A DNA stretch of 64,000 nucleotides from Chionoecetes opilio. Its lineage: Eukaryota; Arthropoda; Malacostraca; Decapoda; Majidae. Every line of letters begins with the position of its first letter. Positions within the stretch are counted from its first letter, which is position 1. The DNA is taken from assembly GCA_016584305.1 (NCBI GenBank), contig JACEEZ010019081.1:213501-277500 (forward strand), written 5' to 3'. This document shows, piece after piece, positions 12,801 through 22,420 of the stretch. The position numbers were made by a program, and so were the translations under genes. The notes beneath the pieces are model-generated. The model had not been told where the DNA came from, did not search any database, and was given only the letters and a program-made list of their open reading frames with translations.

Positions 12801-15382
12801 ATAGAATCTGTGACTTAGTTCCCCATAGACACTGTGACTTAGTTCCCCATAGACACTGTGACTTAGTTCCCCATAGAATCTGTGACTTGGTTCCCCATAG
12901 ACTCTGTGACTTAGTTCCCCATAGAATCTGTGACTTAGTTCCCCATAGACACGTCCCATCACATCACATCACCAGCCAAGCTCATTTAATCACATACTGC
13001 CTGTTTCCTTTATTACCAAGTGGCTTGAGTTCTGCCATCATATCAGAAGACACATTGAAGTCATGTTTCATATTCCATTTCAGATGTTTTGCACGAGTAT
13101 GTATAATTAATTTAAAGTGTTCATGAAGCGTCCTTGCATGTTGCACTTTTTTTATAAATGTTTATTGTAACCCTTCCCAGGAAAGTGTGAAGTCATCGGA
13201 GCTTGAGAGGCGAGTCAATGTGTGGCGCAAGACTGTGACGCCCAAGCTGCAGGCGGAAGAGGCGAGGACGGAGTTTGACATCCATCGCTACGGCTCACAG
13301 GTAGGCCTCTCTCGGCGGCTCACAGGTAGGCCTCTCGGCGGCTCACAGGTAGGCCTCTCTCGGCGGCTCACAGGTAGGCCTCTCTCGGCGGCTCACAGGT
13401 AGGCCTCTCTCGGCGGCTCACAGGTAGGCCTCTCTCGGCGGCTCACAGGTAAGCCTCTCTCGGCGGCTCACAGGTAGGCCTCTCTCGGCGGCTCACAGGT
13501 AGGTCTCTCTCGGCGGCTCACAGGTAGGCCTCTCTCGGCGGCTCACAGGTAGGCCTCTCTCGGCGGCTCACAGGTAGGCCTCTCTCGGCGGCTCACAGGT
13601 AGGCCTCTCTCGGCGGCTCACAGGTAGGCCTCCCTCGGCGGCTCACAGGTAGGCCTCCCTCGGCGGCTCACAGGTAGGCCTCTCTCGGCGGCTCACAGGT
13701 AGGCCTCTCTCGGCGGCTCACAGGTAGGCCTCTCTCGGCGGCTCAGCTCTCAGACACCATGGTCTTAGTGTTTATGGAGTTTTTCTTTCATTTTTTGTAC
13801 TTATTGCTGCTTATTAAGCCATCAGTGGCTATATTGAAGTCAAATAACAGCATTTAATTATTTGAAAGGATGTATCATGCAAAATACCCCCCGATTATTT
13901 TTTTCTCTCTCTCTCTCTCTCTCCCAGTTGTTAAGAGAATCTTACTATCGGTGAGGTTAGCTTTTAAGTGGAAAATCGGGGCTACATGCCAGATTTCTCC
14001 TGTAGTTGCTACCTATAGTTGTCAAAGCAAGTTATGATATATCATTGTCCTAGTGTGGTTCCCCCAGCAATCTTATCACCGAATCCTTGTTACAGATTCT
14101 CGGTCACTTCCCGAGTGATGGACGCAAGCAGACGATCGCCTTCAACCAGCTGATGGTTGGAAAGGATGATCCAAGGGAAGTGGCCCGCTACTTCCTCTCC
14201 AGTCTCATGCTGGTGTGTACACATCTGCTGTTGTCTTCTTTGAGTACTTGTGTGTACAGAGTGATGAATTTGAATACTGGAATTGCTAGTTCATGGGCAC
14301 ATGGGTGTGAGACTTGCACTTCACAGTAAGCAGAGGGTGTAAAAAACTCCAATATGTTCCAGGCCAACAGTCATAATATTGAGCTGAGCCAGAGTGACCC
14401 GGGTGACCTGGCCATGGACTGCCTGGAGCTCACCCTCAAGTCACGTGTGCGCCCCCATGAAGAGTTAGCAGAGTATGCAGCGCCGTCGCAGGTAGACACA
14501 GCCAGGTGAGTCCGTCGCCAGTGTTGAGGTGCGGCAGAAACAATAAACCATTGACAAAGGTGGAAGTTAATGATGAATCTGTGGTTCTGTCCCTGTGAAC
14601 ACCTGTGGTTCATCCCTTCATTTACGACAAGACTGCGTTGTATGGAATAATATATTTTGTGTAGATTTTATGGTGATGACCTTAGGTTTTGGGTTAAGAG
14701 ACCGACAAGTAAGGCTAGCAGGTTGTGGAGCCCATTCATTATTGGGACATTTTTTACCTCGAGATTTATCTTGCATTGTTTCCTCTGATAAGGGATTGTT
14801 GGTGGTGATTATTCTTATATGCAACTTTTTTTTTTCATTCCTTTTTTTTCTTTTGATTGAAATGGGATTATCATTATTTTTTTTCACTTGGATAAATATC
14901 AGGAACTTTAAAAATTCTATGCAGGAGTTTAGTAATCTAGTTTTGTCATGGCTCCTTGGGTGTGTTGTGAGGAAGGAAATTGTGAGTGATGGTAAAAAAA
15001 TTAAATGAATAGACAGGAGTGTTTCTTTGAAACAAAATACATTGAATGTGATGGCACGTTTGGCATCACTTTTTTTCTTCCCTTGTGGGATACTATGAGT
15101 CTGGCAAGAAGTTCTCCTTAGCAAACAAAAGTTGCAGATAACTTCTTACCTAACTCACAGTACTTCTGAAGGAGTAAAAATTATAATGACTCCTAAGTAT
15201 GTTCTGAACCTCAACGGTAACTTGAGAATACAATTTTCAGATCTTCTGGAATGGACACGGAGCACCCGAGAAACAGGGCGCCCGGGGTGTGTGCCGACAT
15301 AACACAGACCACCAACCTGCAGAGCGCTTCCAATCGCACCACCAAGGGAGGCTGTGGGAAGAAGAGAGCGCTGCCTAGATAG
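4211..15382 (+). CDS. NCAPH2: NCAPH2: condensin-2 complex subunit H2 (kleisin), 14 coding exons
   Basis: This is the kleisin of condensin II, which bridges the SMC2/SMC4 heads and recruits the HEAT subunits for mitotic chromosome compaction. Exons: 4211-4330, 5955-6080, 6882-7117, 7631-7834, 8109-8172, 9009-9303, 10357-10525, 10957-11085, 12001-12211, 12529-12689, 13181-13300, 14096-14212, 14363-14505, 15241-15382. All introns are GT-AG with matching phases. The N-terminus ([20 protein letters not shown]; then [28 protein letters not shown]) is the conserved condensin-2 H2 N-domain. [12 protein letters not shown] and [11 protein letters not shown] mark the middle region, RYGLRKR and LKPFDPN the linker, and [14 protein letters not shown] to [13 protein letters not shown] the C-terminal winged-helix region. 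The total is 2237 nt, one short of a whole number of codons because of a missing base in exon 4. Corrected length is about 745 residues against about 605 in human, the excess being mostly disordered linker. Confidence 0.9.
4378..4435 (-). mobile_element. LINE 3' tail with AAT microsatellite, split by a MITE
   Basis: The sequence TTTATTCTCACCCGAAGGCA, preceded by an AATAAT run, recurs at 29219-29263 and 51003-51060. Read on minus it ends in (TTA)n, the style of a LINE 3' end. The matching continuation (chain of ACTAAAGCAAATAAAA and ATGTGG/CAATAT) resumes at about 5383-5470, on the other side of the MITE at 4436-5377, so the MITE landed in an existing tail. Confidence 0.6.
4436..5377. mobile_element. 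MITE with TIRs CAGGGAGGTCCCG, TA target site, NCAPH2 intron 1
   Basis: The left end TA|CAGGGAGGTCCCG and right end CGGGACCTCCCTG|TA are inverted copies flanked by TA. The subterminal GATACGAG and CTCGTATA also pair. This pattern fits pogo/Tigger-type non-autonomous elements. The interior has no transposase but holds a 27-bp tandem repeat (GTAAATAACTTGTAATTTAC unit) at about 5157-5243. Confidence 0.75.
5690..5914 (+). mobile_element. CR1/Jockey-group LINE 3' end fragment in NCAPH2 intron 1
   Basis: The degraded frame reads [32 protein letters not shown] and FMDGDERW. This is the C-terminal tail of a LINE reverse transcriptase polyprotein, followed by a 3' UTR ending TCTTATGTTCTTATG. The same 3' UTR appears at 10801-10867 (+), 29692-29870 (-), 36176-36360 (-), 46088-46170 (+) and 49550-49600 (-). 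Confidence 0.75.
6160..6620 (+). mobile_element. LINE RNase H fragment and 3' segment in NCAPH2 intron 2
   Basis: The frame [20 protein letters not shown] is an RNase H C-terminal motif. It is followed by [19 protein letters not shown], a sequence typical of Jockey/I-type LINEs after RNase H. At about 6489-6620 comes a GC-rich segment with short hairpins (AAAGGCCCACCAA; GTCCGCCCGGAGGGCGGCTT) that recurs in reverse orientation at 33731-33835. No intact ORF remains. Confidence 0.7.
6668..6797. repeat. (CT)n microsatellite
   Basis: About 130 bp of nearly pure CT in NCAPH2 intron 2, with a few CTTT and CGCTCT interruptions. It lies about 85 bp before the exon 3 acceptor and may act as an extended pyrimidine tract. 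Confidence 0.95.
7631..7834 (+). pseudogene. NCAPH2: NCAPH2 exon 4 with one-base frame break
   Basis: Exon 3 ends in phase 2 at 7117, so exon 4 must open in the frame reading [13 protein letters not shown], a conserved kleisin motif. That frame hits a stop at GAGTGA further on. The conserved [20 protein letters not shown] lies in the neighbouring frame. The two frames meet at the five-A run 7663-7667, where one extra A would join them. All other exons are phase-consistent, so this is a single isolated indel: either a homopolymer error in the assembly or a real disabling mutation. The exon is recognised with confidence; its status as broken is uncertain. Confidence 0.7.
8473..8901. mobile_element. 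429-bp MITE with perfect 25-bp TIRs and TA target site
   Basis: TA|CAGGTTGAAGTTCCCAAA at the left and TTTGGGAACTTCAACCTG|TA at the right are exact inverted copies over 25 bp (8473-8497 and 8877-8901). Subterminal GCCGAG motifs repeat on both sides. TA flanks and the CAG start fit the Tc1/mariner or pogo group. There is no transposase, so it is non-autonomous. It lies in NCAPH2 intron 5. Confidence 0.85.
9009..9303 (+). CDS. NCAPH2: NCAPH2 exon 6, proline/acidic repeat linker
   Basis: This exon encodes residues ~251-349 of the kleisin. Almost the whole exon is a degenerate repeat of PP, D and E. It includes a perfect heptad, PPTAAED, three times in a row, encoded by a 21-bp minisatellite at about 9057-9120, followed by looser units such as PPSPGEH and PPSEEDH. 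It is entered in phase 1 from 8172 and leaves in phase 2 into exon 7 (AG|G giving Arg before YGLRKR). It has no hydrophobic core and is probably disordered. Confidence 0.8.
9930..10230 (+). mobile_element. LINE C-terminal tail fragment in NCAPH2 intron 6
   Basis: The frame reads [19 protein letters not shown], then [20 protein letters not shown], the well-known C-terminal tail of many invertebrate LINE reverse transcriptases. Stops follow, and no RT core is attached. Confidence 0.7.
10801..10867 (+). mobile_element. short LINE 3' UTR fragment
   Basis: A 5'-truncated copy of the tail family (GTAGGTCTCACGGCCTCTTG, ending TTATGTTCTTAT), about 90 bp upstream of NCAPH2 exon 8. Confidence 0.75.
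11239..11666. mobile_element. TTAA-flanked MITE, copy 1, interrupted, NCAPH2 intron 8
   Basis: The left end TTAA|CCCCTTCACCCCCAGATC and right end GGGCCTCAAGGGA|TTAG match two other copies at 38339-38542 and 57597-57798. This copy is about 220 bp longer because the left arm of a separate inverted repeat (11296-11517) sits inside it. The TTAA site and CCC termini indicate a piggyBac-type non-autonomous element. Confidence 0.75.
11296..11948. repeat. long inverted repeat, 222-bp arms, NCAPH2 intron 8
   Basis: Arm 11296-11517 and arm 11727-11948 are near-identical in opposite orientation. For example, CAACATGGAGTGGCCAGAGC in the left arm pairs with GCTCTGGCCACTCCATGTTG in the right. About 209 bp separate them, mostly the remainder of the TTAA MITE. 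The right arm ends about 50 bp before the exon 9 acceptor. Confidence 0.85.
13301..13745. repeat. 25-bp minisatellite that repeats the NCAPH2 exon 11 donor site
   Basis: About 18 head-to-tail copies of a 25-bp unit, GTAGGCCTCTCTCGGCGGCT followed by CACAG. The array begins exactly at the exon 11 splice donor (cut after 13300). Each copy restores the same GGCTCACAG|GTAGGC junction. Variants include one 23-bp unit and GTAAGC, GTAGGT and CCTCCCT units. The unit is not a multiple of three, so use of an internal donor would usually shift the frame. Confidence 0.95.
15241..15382 (+). CDS. NCAPH2: NCAPH2 last exon, 47-residue C-terminal tail
   Basis: Exon 13 ends at a strong donor (CCAG|GTGAGT, cut after 14505) that itself contains an in-frame TGA at 14507-14509. 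Splicing to the acceptor CAATTTTCAG at 15240 gives an open frame of 47 residues ([13 protein letters not shown] to KKRALPR) ending at TAG 15380-15382. Keeping the intron would end the protein at DTAR. The matching phase and the basic tail support the spliced form. Both forms are possible isoforms. Confidence 0.65.
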
Positions 15383-16589
15383 TGAGCAGTGTACAGTGAA
15401 GTAGCACAACTTCACACGTGTAACATCAGAGAGATAAAGCAGGTAATGATGTTCATGCTGAAAACCACAGTTGGTGCCTCCATTGACAGGTTACTTGAGA
15501 GGTGGGATACAAGTGCAAGACATCGTTATAGCTGCTCTTACCTAATGACTTCTTTTATAGTTGTTATATATCTATATATTTTTCTTTAACTATACTTTAT
15601 GACTTTCCATGGTTTATGTATGTGTGTGTGTGTGTGTGTATGTATGCGTTTTTTCCTTGTAACGTGCTTTATCTTCTTTTCACCTGTCTTTGATTCACTG
15701 ATGTGCTTCATATCTTTTGCATATTAGTATTTGTTATTTATCAAAGCTTATAGTAATTCTATATGGCTTTGAGTATTTTTTTCTATTTTAGGATGTGAGG
15801 GAATGTATTTATGAGTTGGGACTTGTGTGACTGAGATAAACATGAAATTGTGTGGTACTCCACTGTACACTGTCTACCTGAGGGACTGTGGTGCCTTACT
15901 ACTCATAGGAAACAACGCTAGCGTGTCCTGCCGTCTAGGAACCCGTAGTATGATTTTTTAGTGACAGTAAGTCCCTAAAGTTTTAAAGTTTTTAAGGATT
16001 GATCCAAATCCATTTTATTTCATGTCACAGAGATGCATTCTGACGTAATCCAAGTCAGGATAGACTAGATGAAATACATGAGTTTGTTAGCCAATGGTTT
16101 CATATATTTTTCACTTCAAAACAACCAATAATTTTATTTTAAGTCATTGAGTTCAAAGGTACTAGATTAGGGTAAAACCAAACATGTACAAGGTGACTGA
16201 CTATAATTATGAAAGAACATGTTTAATGTAAGATGAGACCATAATTTATGTAAATATGCATATTTCTTAAGATTCATAAAACACATTGGATTTGATAGTT
16301 AATGGAGCTCTAAGCAAGAAATTTGTTTTTTTTTAGTACAGAATATGGGTAAAAGTTATGTATATTAAATGTATTATCCATATATAACAATAAGTACAAA
16401 CTATTTTGCATTTATTGGACTTTTTTCTCCCATAATGATTTTCTAAATGGAAGGTCCATAGTATGCGTGTACAAACTCTCGTCTGTCCGTCTCTTATAAA
16501 AAGAATTTTTGCTTTTAAAAAATAACATGACTGCCCCAAGATTTACATGTCTCTTTTAAGTTTCCTTCCCCACATTTACCATTGGTCCG
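15383..16589. other. NCAPH2 downstream region, no gene seen
   Basis: AT-rich sequence holding the presumed NCAPH2 3' UTR. A (TG)n tract lies at 15618-15638. No coding exon was recognised. Confidence 0.5.
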
Positions 16590-16790
16590 TCACCCATGCC
16601 ATGGCTCCCAGGTCGCCCAAACTAAACCCACTTGACTTGACTTTCTGGGGTTGCTTCGAGTCACAGGTACACCGAGTGAAGATTTACAACCTGGCACATC
16701 TTTGAACATGGATTGAGGAAGAGTGCCACACAGTCAAGACCAACATGCTGTACAGAGTTTAAACTAACATGACATTCTGCCTCTAGACAC
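16590..16790 (+). pseudogene. mariner-type DDE transposase C-terminal fragment
   Basis: The frame reads MAPRSPKLNPLDLTFWGCFE, then SQVHRVKIYNLAHL, a stop, and TWIEEECHTVKTNMLYRV. This matches the C-terminal end of the catalytic domain in mariner-like transposases (usual form PPRSPDLNPLDFFLWG). There is no N-terminal part, a stop interrupts it and no TIRs were found. It is a dead fragment. Confidence 0.65.
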
Positions 16791-16793
16791 AAT

Positions 16794-17057
16794 TTGAACT
16801 TGGAGCAATTATATAATCAATCAATCATTGGGGGCATACGCCGGGGGGGCGCGTCGCCTCGCCCACCCTACGACGACACTCCTGGGGGTCACCACGTGCG
16901 AGTCCCCATGCAGGCTCCTTTACCATACCAAGCAGCTCTCGACAAGAAACTTCAACTTGCCCCAGCCATTAGCCTTGTGGGCACCCCCTTGGCCTCCTCC
17001 ACGCAATTATATAGTGTAAATACGGCTATAGATATTAATTTATCCTGTTATGCGTGA
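16794..17057 (+). other. unrecognised short open frame, probably repetitive
   Basis: Two overlapping frames stay open across a GC-rich block (for example RRLAHPTTTLLGVTTCESP in one frame). It sits between a dead transposase and a MITE. I do not recognise a family. It may be a piece of a repeat rather than a gene. Confidence 0.2.
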
Positions 17058-17097
17058 CTTTACGGACAGCCTGTACATTAGGCATTAAAATAATATA

Positions 17098-17786
17098 CAC
17101 ACAAACCTCGATTTCCCGGACTAATAGGGGGGAGCACTGGTCCGGGAACTGCAAAAGTCTGGGAATCGCAAGTATAGAAAAAAAAAAAATGTATGCCATT
17201 ACCCACCCCTGGACATTTATCCTACTCTAGTATTTACTGTCCGGCAACCAACAATATCAACTACCCCGCCGCGGACTTTTACGTCCACTGAGCATGCAGC
17301 CACCTGGCAGGAGGCAGCAGAAAGTGTTCAATAGTCTCAAGAGACTTTCCTGCACCAGGGGCAGTGGGGGTCAGGGGACTAACGGAGGCTGTGCAGGTGA
17401 ACCGTGAGTGTCGTGTGCCCAAATGTAAACAATACGACCGCTGAGCATGCTGCCACCTGGCGGGAGACAGCAGAAAGTGTTCAATAGTCTCAAGAAATGT
17501 TCTTGCACCAGGGGCAGTGGGAGTCAGGTGACTGACGGAGGCTGTGCAGGTGAACCGTGAATGCTGTGTGCCCAAATGTAAACAATACGACCGCTGAGCA
17601 TGCTGCCACCTGGCGGGAGGCGCGGACACTGACCAGGGGTGACAGGAGACGCTCGGACCGCCGGACAACTTGGTCAATTTACGAACAGGACCAGGCATTT
17701 CAAAGTAAAAAAATTGTCAGTGACATATCCCCGGACCTCGGATTTTGTCCGGCAAATCCGATATCCGGGAAATCGAGGTTTGTGCG
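17098..17786. mobile_element. MITE with TIR CACACAAACCTCGATTTCCC, TA target site
   Basis: Left TA|CACACAAACCTCGATTTCCC and right GGGAAATCGAGGTTTGTGCG|TA are inverted with one mismatch. The interior carries a direct repeat of about 153 bp (17287-17440 and 17441-17592, plus a third partial copy to about 17620) with CAAATGTAAACAATACGACC in each unit. The style is pogo/Tigger, non-autonomous. Confidence 0.8.
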
Positions 17787-18059
17787 TACTAATCAATCAT
17801 GTCTAAAACACCAAGGGACAATAAAAATAATGGTATGGAAACTCCAGTCATATCCTGATTATCAAGTCATTTATATTCCAACTTACCTCACTTTCAACAC
17901 CAGTTTATATATTTTTCTACGAATTCACCATCTGATACCGTAAGTAATGCAAACTAATTTCATAATGAAGTAAACATATTTTTCAATAAGTTAACTTTAA
18001 ATAAGAAAAAAGCACTATTATAAAAAGCCACTGACTCAGTTATATTTTAATTGAAAATT

Positions 18060-19184
18060 ATTTATTTGAAACCATGCAAATACAGAACACTTTACAAATT
18101 TAAACAATGACCAGAACCTGTTATATTAACTTAAAAATATTATGTATAAAACTTCACTACATATTGTACTACATAAAAGGCATAACTTTTCATTACATTC
18201 TTGAAGAATAGAGCAGACTTCTTTTACTTCTACTCAAATGACTTTTTACTAATCTTCAAGCATTTCACTAATTTAAAGTGTTCAAGCACTTTGCCTATTG
18301 TCAGTTTATCTCTGAATAAATGTGGATGAAATCTTTATTCTAAGCTGGCACTTATAGCACAGGAGAACCTGGAGCCTAACATTCACATTGTCATTTTCAA
18401 TGCTATAATTGACAAGCAGTAACTCAGAACAGCTAGTATGGCAATATCTACTTGACAACTATAGAAATGTATGAGATCTCAACTGCTTGCTCTTTGACTG
18501 ATATTAACAAGGTACATGCATTATTAACAATTTAAAATACTTAAGAGTAGAACATGTAACAAAGGCCACTGCTTATATTATTGCATGCCGAGTTATGATA
18601 CTGGCTAAACTTCTTTTCAATCCTGGCATATCATCAGCAAAGATAACCTACTTGGTGTATAAATTCATTCAAAACTGTCATACATGCTATTGAAGATCAT
18701 TTCACTTTGAAAAATGAGTACAGAATTAAAGAAAATCATAAAAACAACTGGTAGCTTGAACAATGTTGATCCAGCAGGAAGCAACACGCGGAATACTACA
18801 TAATAAGCAACACAGTGTTGAAGGAAATGTGCGCACAAATACAGAATCTTAGAGAATAACACTCGCAAGATATGGCACAGATTCACATGCATACCTTCAT
18901 TATTTCTAAAATATTCTACCATAAATATGGAAAAAAGTATTAAATATATTTTTTTTCTTTTCACGAAACTAATATCTGTCAAGAAATATATACTATGTAT
19001 ATCATTTGTAAAAAATATATTGCCCATGATCCATTTATTGCACTCTTCACTCCCTGGGATATCACTAATTACCTACCATCATTGCAAAGCCTTGGAAAAC
19101 CCCAGAAGGTTACCAAGAGTAGCAGATGTTGCTCTGAAAAGCATACAAAACATTAACACAACTTATAACTTTAATCTCATTCCT
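18060..19184 (-). other. probable 3' UTR of the TMEM263-like gene
   Basis: AT-rich sequence after the stop at 19185, with no coding signal on either strand. On the minus strand candidate AATAAA-type signals lie near 18058-18068. Confidence 0.45.
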
Positions 19185-22074
19185 TCAGTCTGTATGTTCC
19201 TTCTTCTTTGTGGTAATCTTGGACATGACGGCAGTGGCACCCGCCCCCACCGTGCTGGCCGTGCCGCTCACCACCGCGCCAGCCGTGCCCACCACCCCAG
19301 AGCTCACGTTGTAGGTTGTTCCGGCCACCCACTTGACACCCGTAACTCCTGCCCCCACGGTGCTCGATCCTGATGGAAACAGAATAATGCAGGTCTTATT
19401 GTATGACTGCATAAAAAAAAGTTTGTGAAATAAAGGGGAAGCATCAACAAGGAGCATTTTCACTATATAGTGTTCATCCTGTCCTTGTCCTTAATCTCTT
19501 AAGTAGTACTTCATGACACTAAACCAGTCTCCACATTCATGTTACCATAACGTTATCTTTCAAGGTCTCCTCAGGTCCTTATCAATCAATCAGTTGGTAA
19601 CAGGGAATTAATAGCTGAGTAACCTGTGTGCTGTATGCCTTAACACACTATCCCAGAATCCATGCAAATGAATGTTGAAATTTCACACGTCCTCTGGCAC
19701 TAAGAAAAAAAAATCAATAAGAGTTTTAAAAAAACCAGTTTTGACTGCACCAAAGTACCAGTACGTAACAATTTTGAAATAAACAAGCAATTCATAAAAC
19801 TGGAAAAAGCTGATCAAGTTTCATATACTACATCATTTTCCTGTGGCTCACCAACAGCATAGATCCCTGAGGCAACACCACCCACAGCTCTCCTTAAATA
19901 GCCTGCTTGTGCTTGCTGTGCCTCCTGTGTGCTTGCTTCAGGCTGGCTGGCACTGCTTGAAGTGGGACTAGGTGGCGTTGTTGCTACAATTGTTGCTGCC
20001 TCTGCACTACTTCCCTGCAAAGTGGCATTGATAAATTGATACAGATTTTTCATATATAATTAGTATAGATCCTAGTTATTATAAGATAAGATACTTTGAT
20101 CCTATCTAGACACTGCAAGTACCAACTACAAGGTTATTGACTATACAAAGCGTCACCATGCCAGGACGAACTTGGTGGGCTCGAACCGCTGACCGAATGC
20201 AGGGACGCTACACGCGAGCCCGCAGCTCTACCAACCGAGCCAGCCTGACGGGTTCCTAGTTATTAGCACGCCTTGGAGGCACAATATGCTAATTTCCAGA
20301 TTATTAGTGAAGTGACCATTTACAAATTGTCATACAGTTCCCCTGCACAAATTTAAAAGGATGGCTGAATAAATTGCTACAAAATGTACATGTTTCGTGA
20401 GTCTGACACAGCTTACTTTACACTATATTCATATCAAAATCAATTTCCAAGGTTCAGATAAATGCTCACGAAAGTAATGTCAAATGAGACAAGAGCAAGA
20501 CAAAAAAAATCCTTATCAGTTGCTGGCCAAACTGTCTGGTGCTTAAATAGATAACAAATGACAATATTGCACGCGGTGAAGGTCAGACTTCTCCTATCTA
20601 TGACTGCCACCTTATCAAATATGTATGCATTTATGGATATTTTTTTTCTTTCTATTTACATTACGTATTCCAATATCAGATAGTTTCCATACCATATAAT
20701 TCAACAGGCTGGGTGGGCTCATATCTGTTAGAGATTAATATATTGATATTTAAAGTTCCCAAAATTGACTGAGTTATGATGAATTAAAACTATTCAACAA
20801 ACATAACACATTCAAATCACTAAGCATAGCAAAACAACCACACACATTGAAGTAAAACACCCATCACATCACATGAATAGACCACAAGTATTGGCAACAC
20901 AACACAACAGATGACATTAATATTGAGACAGTAGGGCGGATACACAGACAGAATAACACAATCTTAAATCTCGTCTGAAACACAGAGAAAATCATCTGGA
21001 ACCAGTCATAAGGGTAAAGAAATATATGAAGGGATGCTTGGTAGTGAATCTCCCGATTCAGCGCACACATGCCTCTGGTCCACCACTGAGCCAGAGTGTG
21101 TCATCCTGTGTCTACTGAGGCGCTATGAGAGGAACAAGGTTATTTCAAGTAGATAATACAATATTAAATATAATACATAGATAAAAGCAAAGGTAAATGC
21201 AGGACTTACACTATGTGCCATCTACCCATCTATGGAGGTAAATGTACTTGTAAGAACATGTGAAAAATGTAATTTTGACAAACGCAATGGACAGCATAGT
21301 TATATACAATGTATATGTATAAAAAACTACAATCCACTTTATATCATAATTAAACCAGAAGTAGAAAATGAACATAGAGCCACTTCACTTCAGTAAAACA
21401 AACAATAACTATGTGACAACTTAAACATTCATTGATTGAAATTAGTCAAGTGCTGCAAGGATAAATCTTGACATACCTGTATTATGTAACTCACGGAGGT
21501 TACAATAACTATCTGGCACTTTGTCCAATACCTAGGCTAGTTACTTCTTGATTGCTTGATCTTTACTAAACAGCCTTTCTAATGATAACTCTGACTAAGG
21601 CAATATTTAAACAGGTTGTCTGGTATGTGATGCAGAACAGTGGTAGAATGTTACAAAACCGTTATTCCGCGTCGCCCTCTGCACACTGACACTGTTGTTT
21701 ACATGGTTCAGGACAGCACTGCAGTATTCATGGCATCAAAATATCACACTACCGTAGATAACACTATAGTCGCCAGTCACTTGCCACTGCACTAAGGTCG
21801 CCAGGCACAATATATTACGAATTTTAGCATCACTACAGACTTTTATGTGCCACTGAAGACATGTACTGTGATGTACATAATATAAACTACTGTGCATGCG
21901 TCTTCAGTGGCACATAAAAGTCTGTAGTGATGCTAAAATTCGTAATATATTGTACCTGGCGACATTAGTGCAGTGGCAAGTGACTGGCGACTATAGTGTT
22001 ATCTACGGTAGAGTATCGCGTGGAGCACTCACCGGCCTGATGTAGCCGTAGATGCCCTTGATGTAGCCTGTCAT
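19185..22074 (-). CDS. TMEM263: TMEM263-like small membrane protein, three exons
   Basis: Exons on the minus strand: 22074-22033 (MTGYIKGIYGYIRP), 20014-19852, 19369-19185. Phases are 0 then 1 and all sites are GT-AG. The total is 390 nt, giving 129 residues. A Ser/Thr/Ala/Gln-rich linker is followed by a glycine-valine-rich C-terminal half (GYLRRAVGGVASGIYAVG; GVKWVAGTTYNVSSGVVG; VGAGATAVMSKI) and the charged end TTKKKEHTD. This resembles human TMEM263 (116 aa, GGIFSVTKGAVG, GGVAWIGGK, KKKDKSD end), a membrane protein of poorly known function. The first exon encodes a short motif with little similarity to the human N-terminus. The family call rests on the C-terminal half. Confidence 0.7.
20082..20254 (-). 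mobile_element. tRNA-derived SINE with 11-bp target duplication
   Basis: On the minus strand the head reads GGCTGGCTCGGTTGGTAGAG (A box) and then GCGGTTCGAGCCC (B box), followed by a tail ending in TATCTTAT. The direct repeat CCTAGTTATTA flanks it at 20071-20081 and 20255-20265. It is a typical pol III SINE in intron 1 of the TMEM263-like gene. It is not a functional tRNA, because the acceptor and anticodon arms do not fold properly. Confidence 0.8.
21749..22011. repeat. near-perfect inverted repeat beside TMEM263-like exon 1
   Basis: Arms 21749-21860 and 21900-22011 (112 bp each) differ at about two positions, with a 39-bp spacer. CTACCGTAGATAACACTATA starts the left arm, and its complement ends the right arm. 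The right arm ends 21 bp from the exon 1 donor. No obvious target duplication was found, so it may be a palindromic MITE or a local inverted duplication. Confidence 0.9.
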
Positions 22075-22349
22075 GGCTGTAATAGCGTGCAAGTGTTCCT
22101 GCTGTACGCTCAGCTGCTAACCATTCCGTCTGGCTGTCACACTCCCACCTCGCTACTCCACCGCCTCCACGCACAGAACCACCTTGATACCTATAACAGA
22201 CATCATAAACACTATGTACTATGGTTATGTCTGCCTATAAGCACCCATTAATGTATGTCACTCATAACTAAGGTACATGTAAGCTAGAACAATAGGACAG
22301 TGTACACTCACTATACTGCTTGTTTACTCTGCGTGGCTCTCGACCCTTC

Positions 22350-22420
22350 CTGTCCTGTGATTGGTTAAGCCTCGCCACGCAGAGCCAATCACAGGCCTCG
22401 TTATAGGGCCAATGGGCAGC
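22350..22420 (-). promoter_or_regulatory. cluster of three CCAAT boxes upstream of TMEM263-like gene
   Basis: ATTGG at 22360-22364 and CCAAT at 22385-22389 form an inverted pair (CTGTGATTGG ... CCAATCACAG). A third CCAAT lies at 22409-22413. They are about 290-340 bp upstream of the ATG, which suits NF-Y-type promoter elements. The transcription start is not determined. Confidence 0.45.

Noticed and set aside
13301..13745. Possible CRISPR-like or regularly spaced repeat
   Set aside because: Head-to-tail minisatellite without spacers, in a eukaryotic intron.
14087..14329. Standalone 80-residue gene
   Set aside because: It is NCAPH2 exon 12 (14096-14212) read through into the intron.
20160..20254. 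Functional tRNA gene
   Set aside because: A and B boxes are present, but there is no proper cloverleaf, and flanking target duplications and the tail show it is a SINE.
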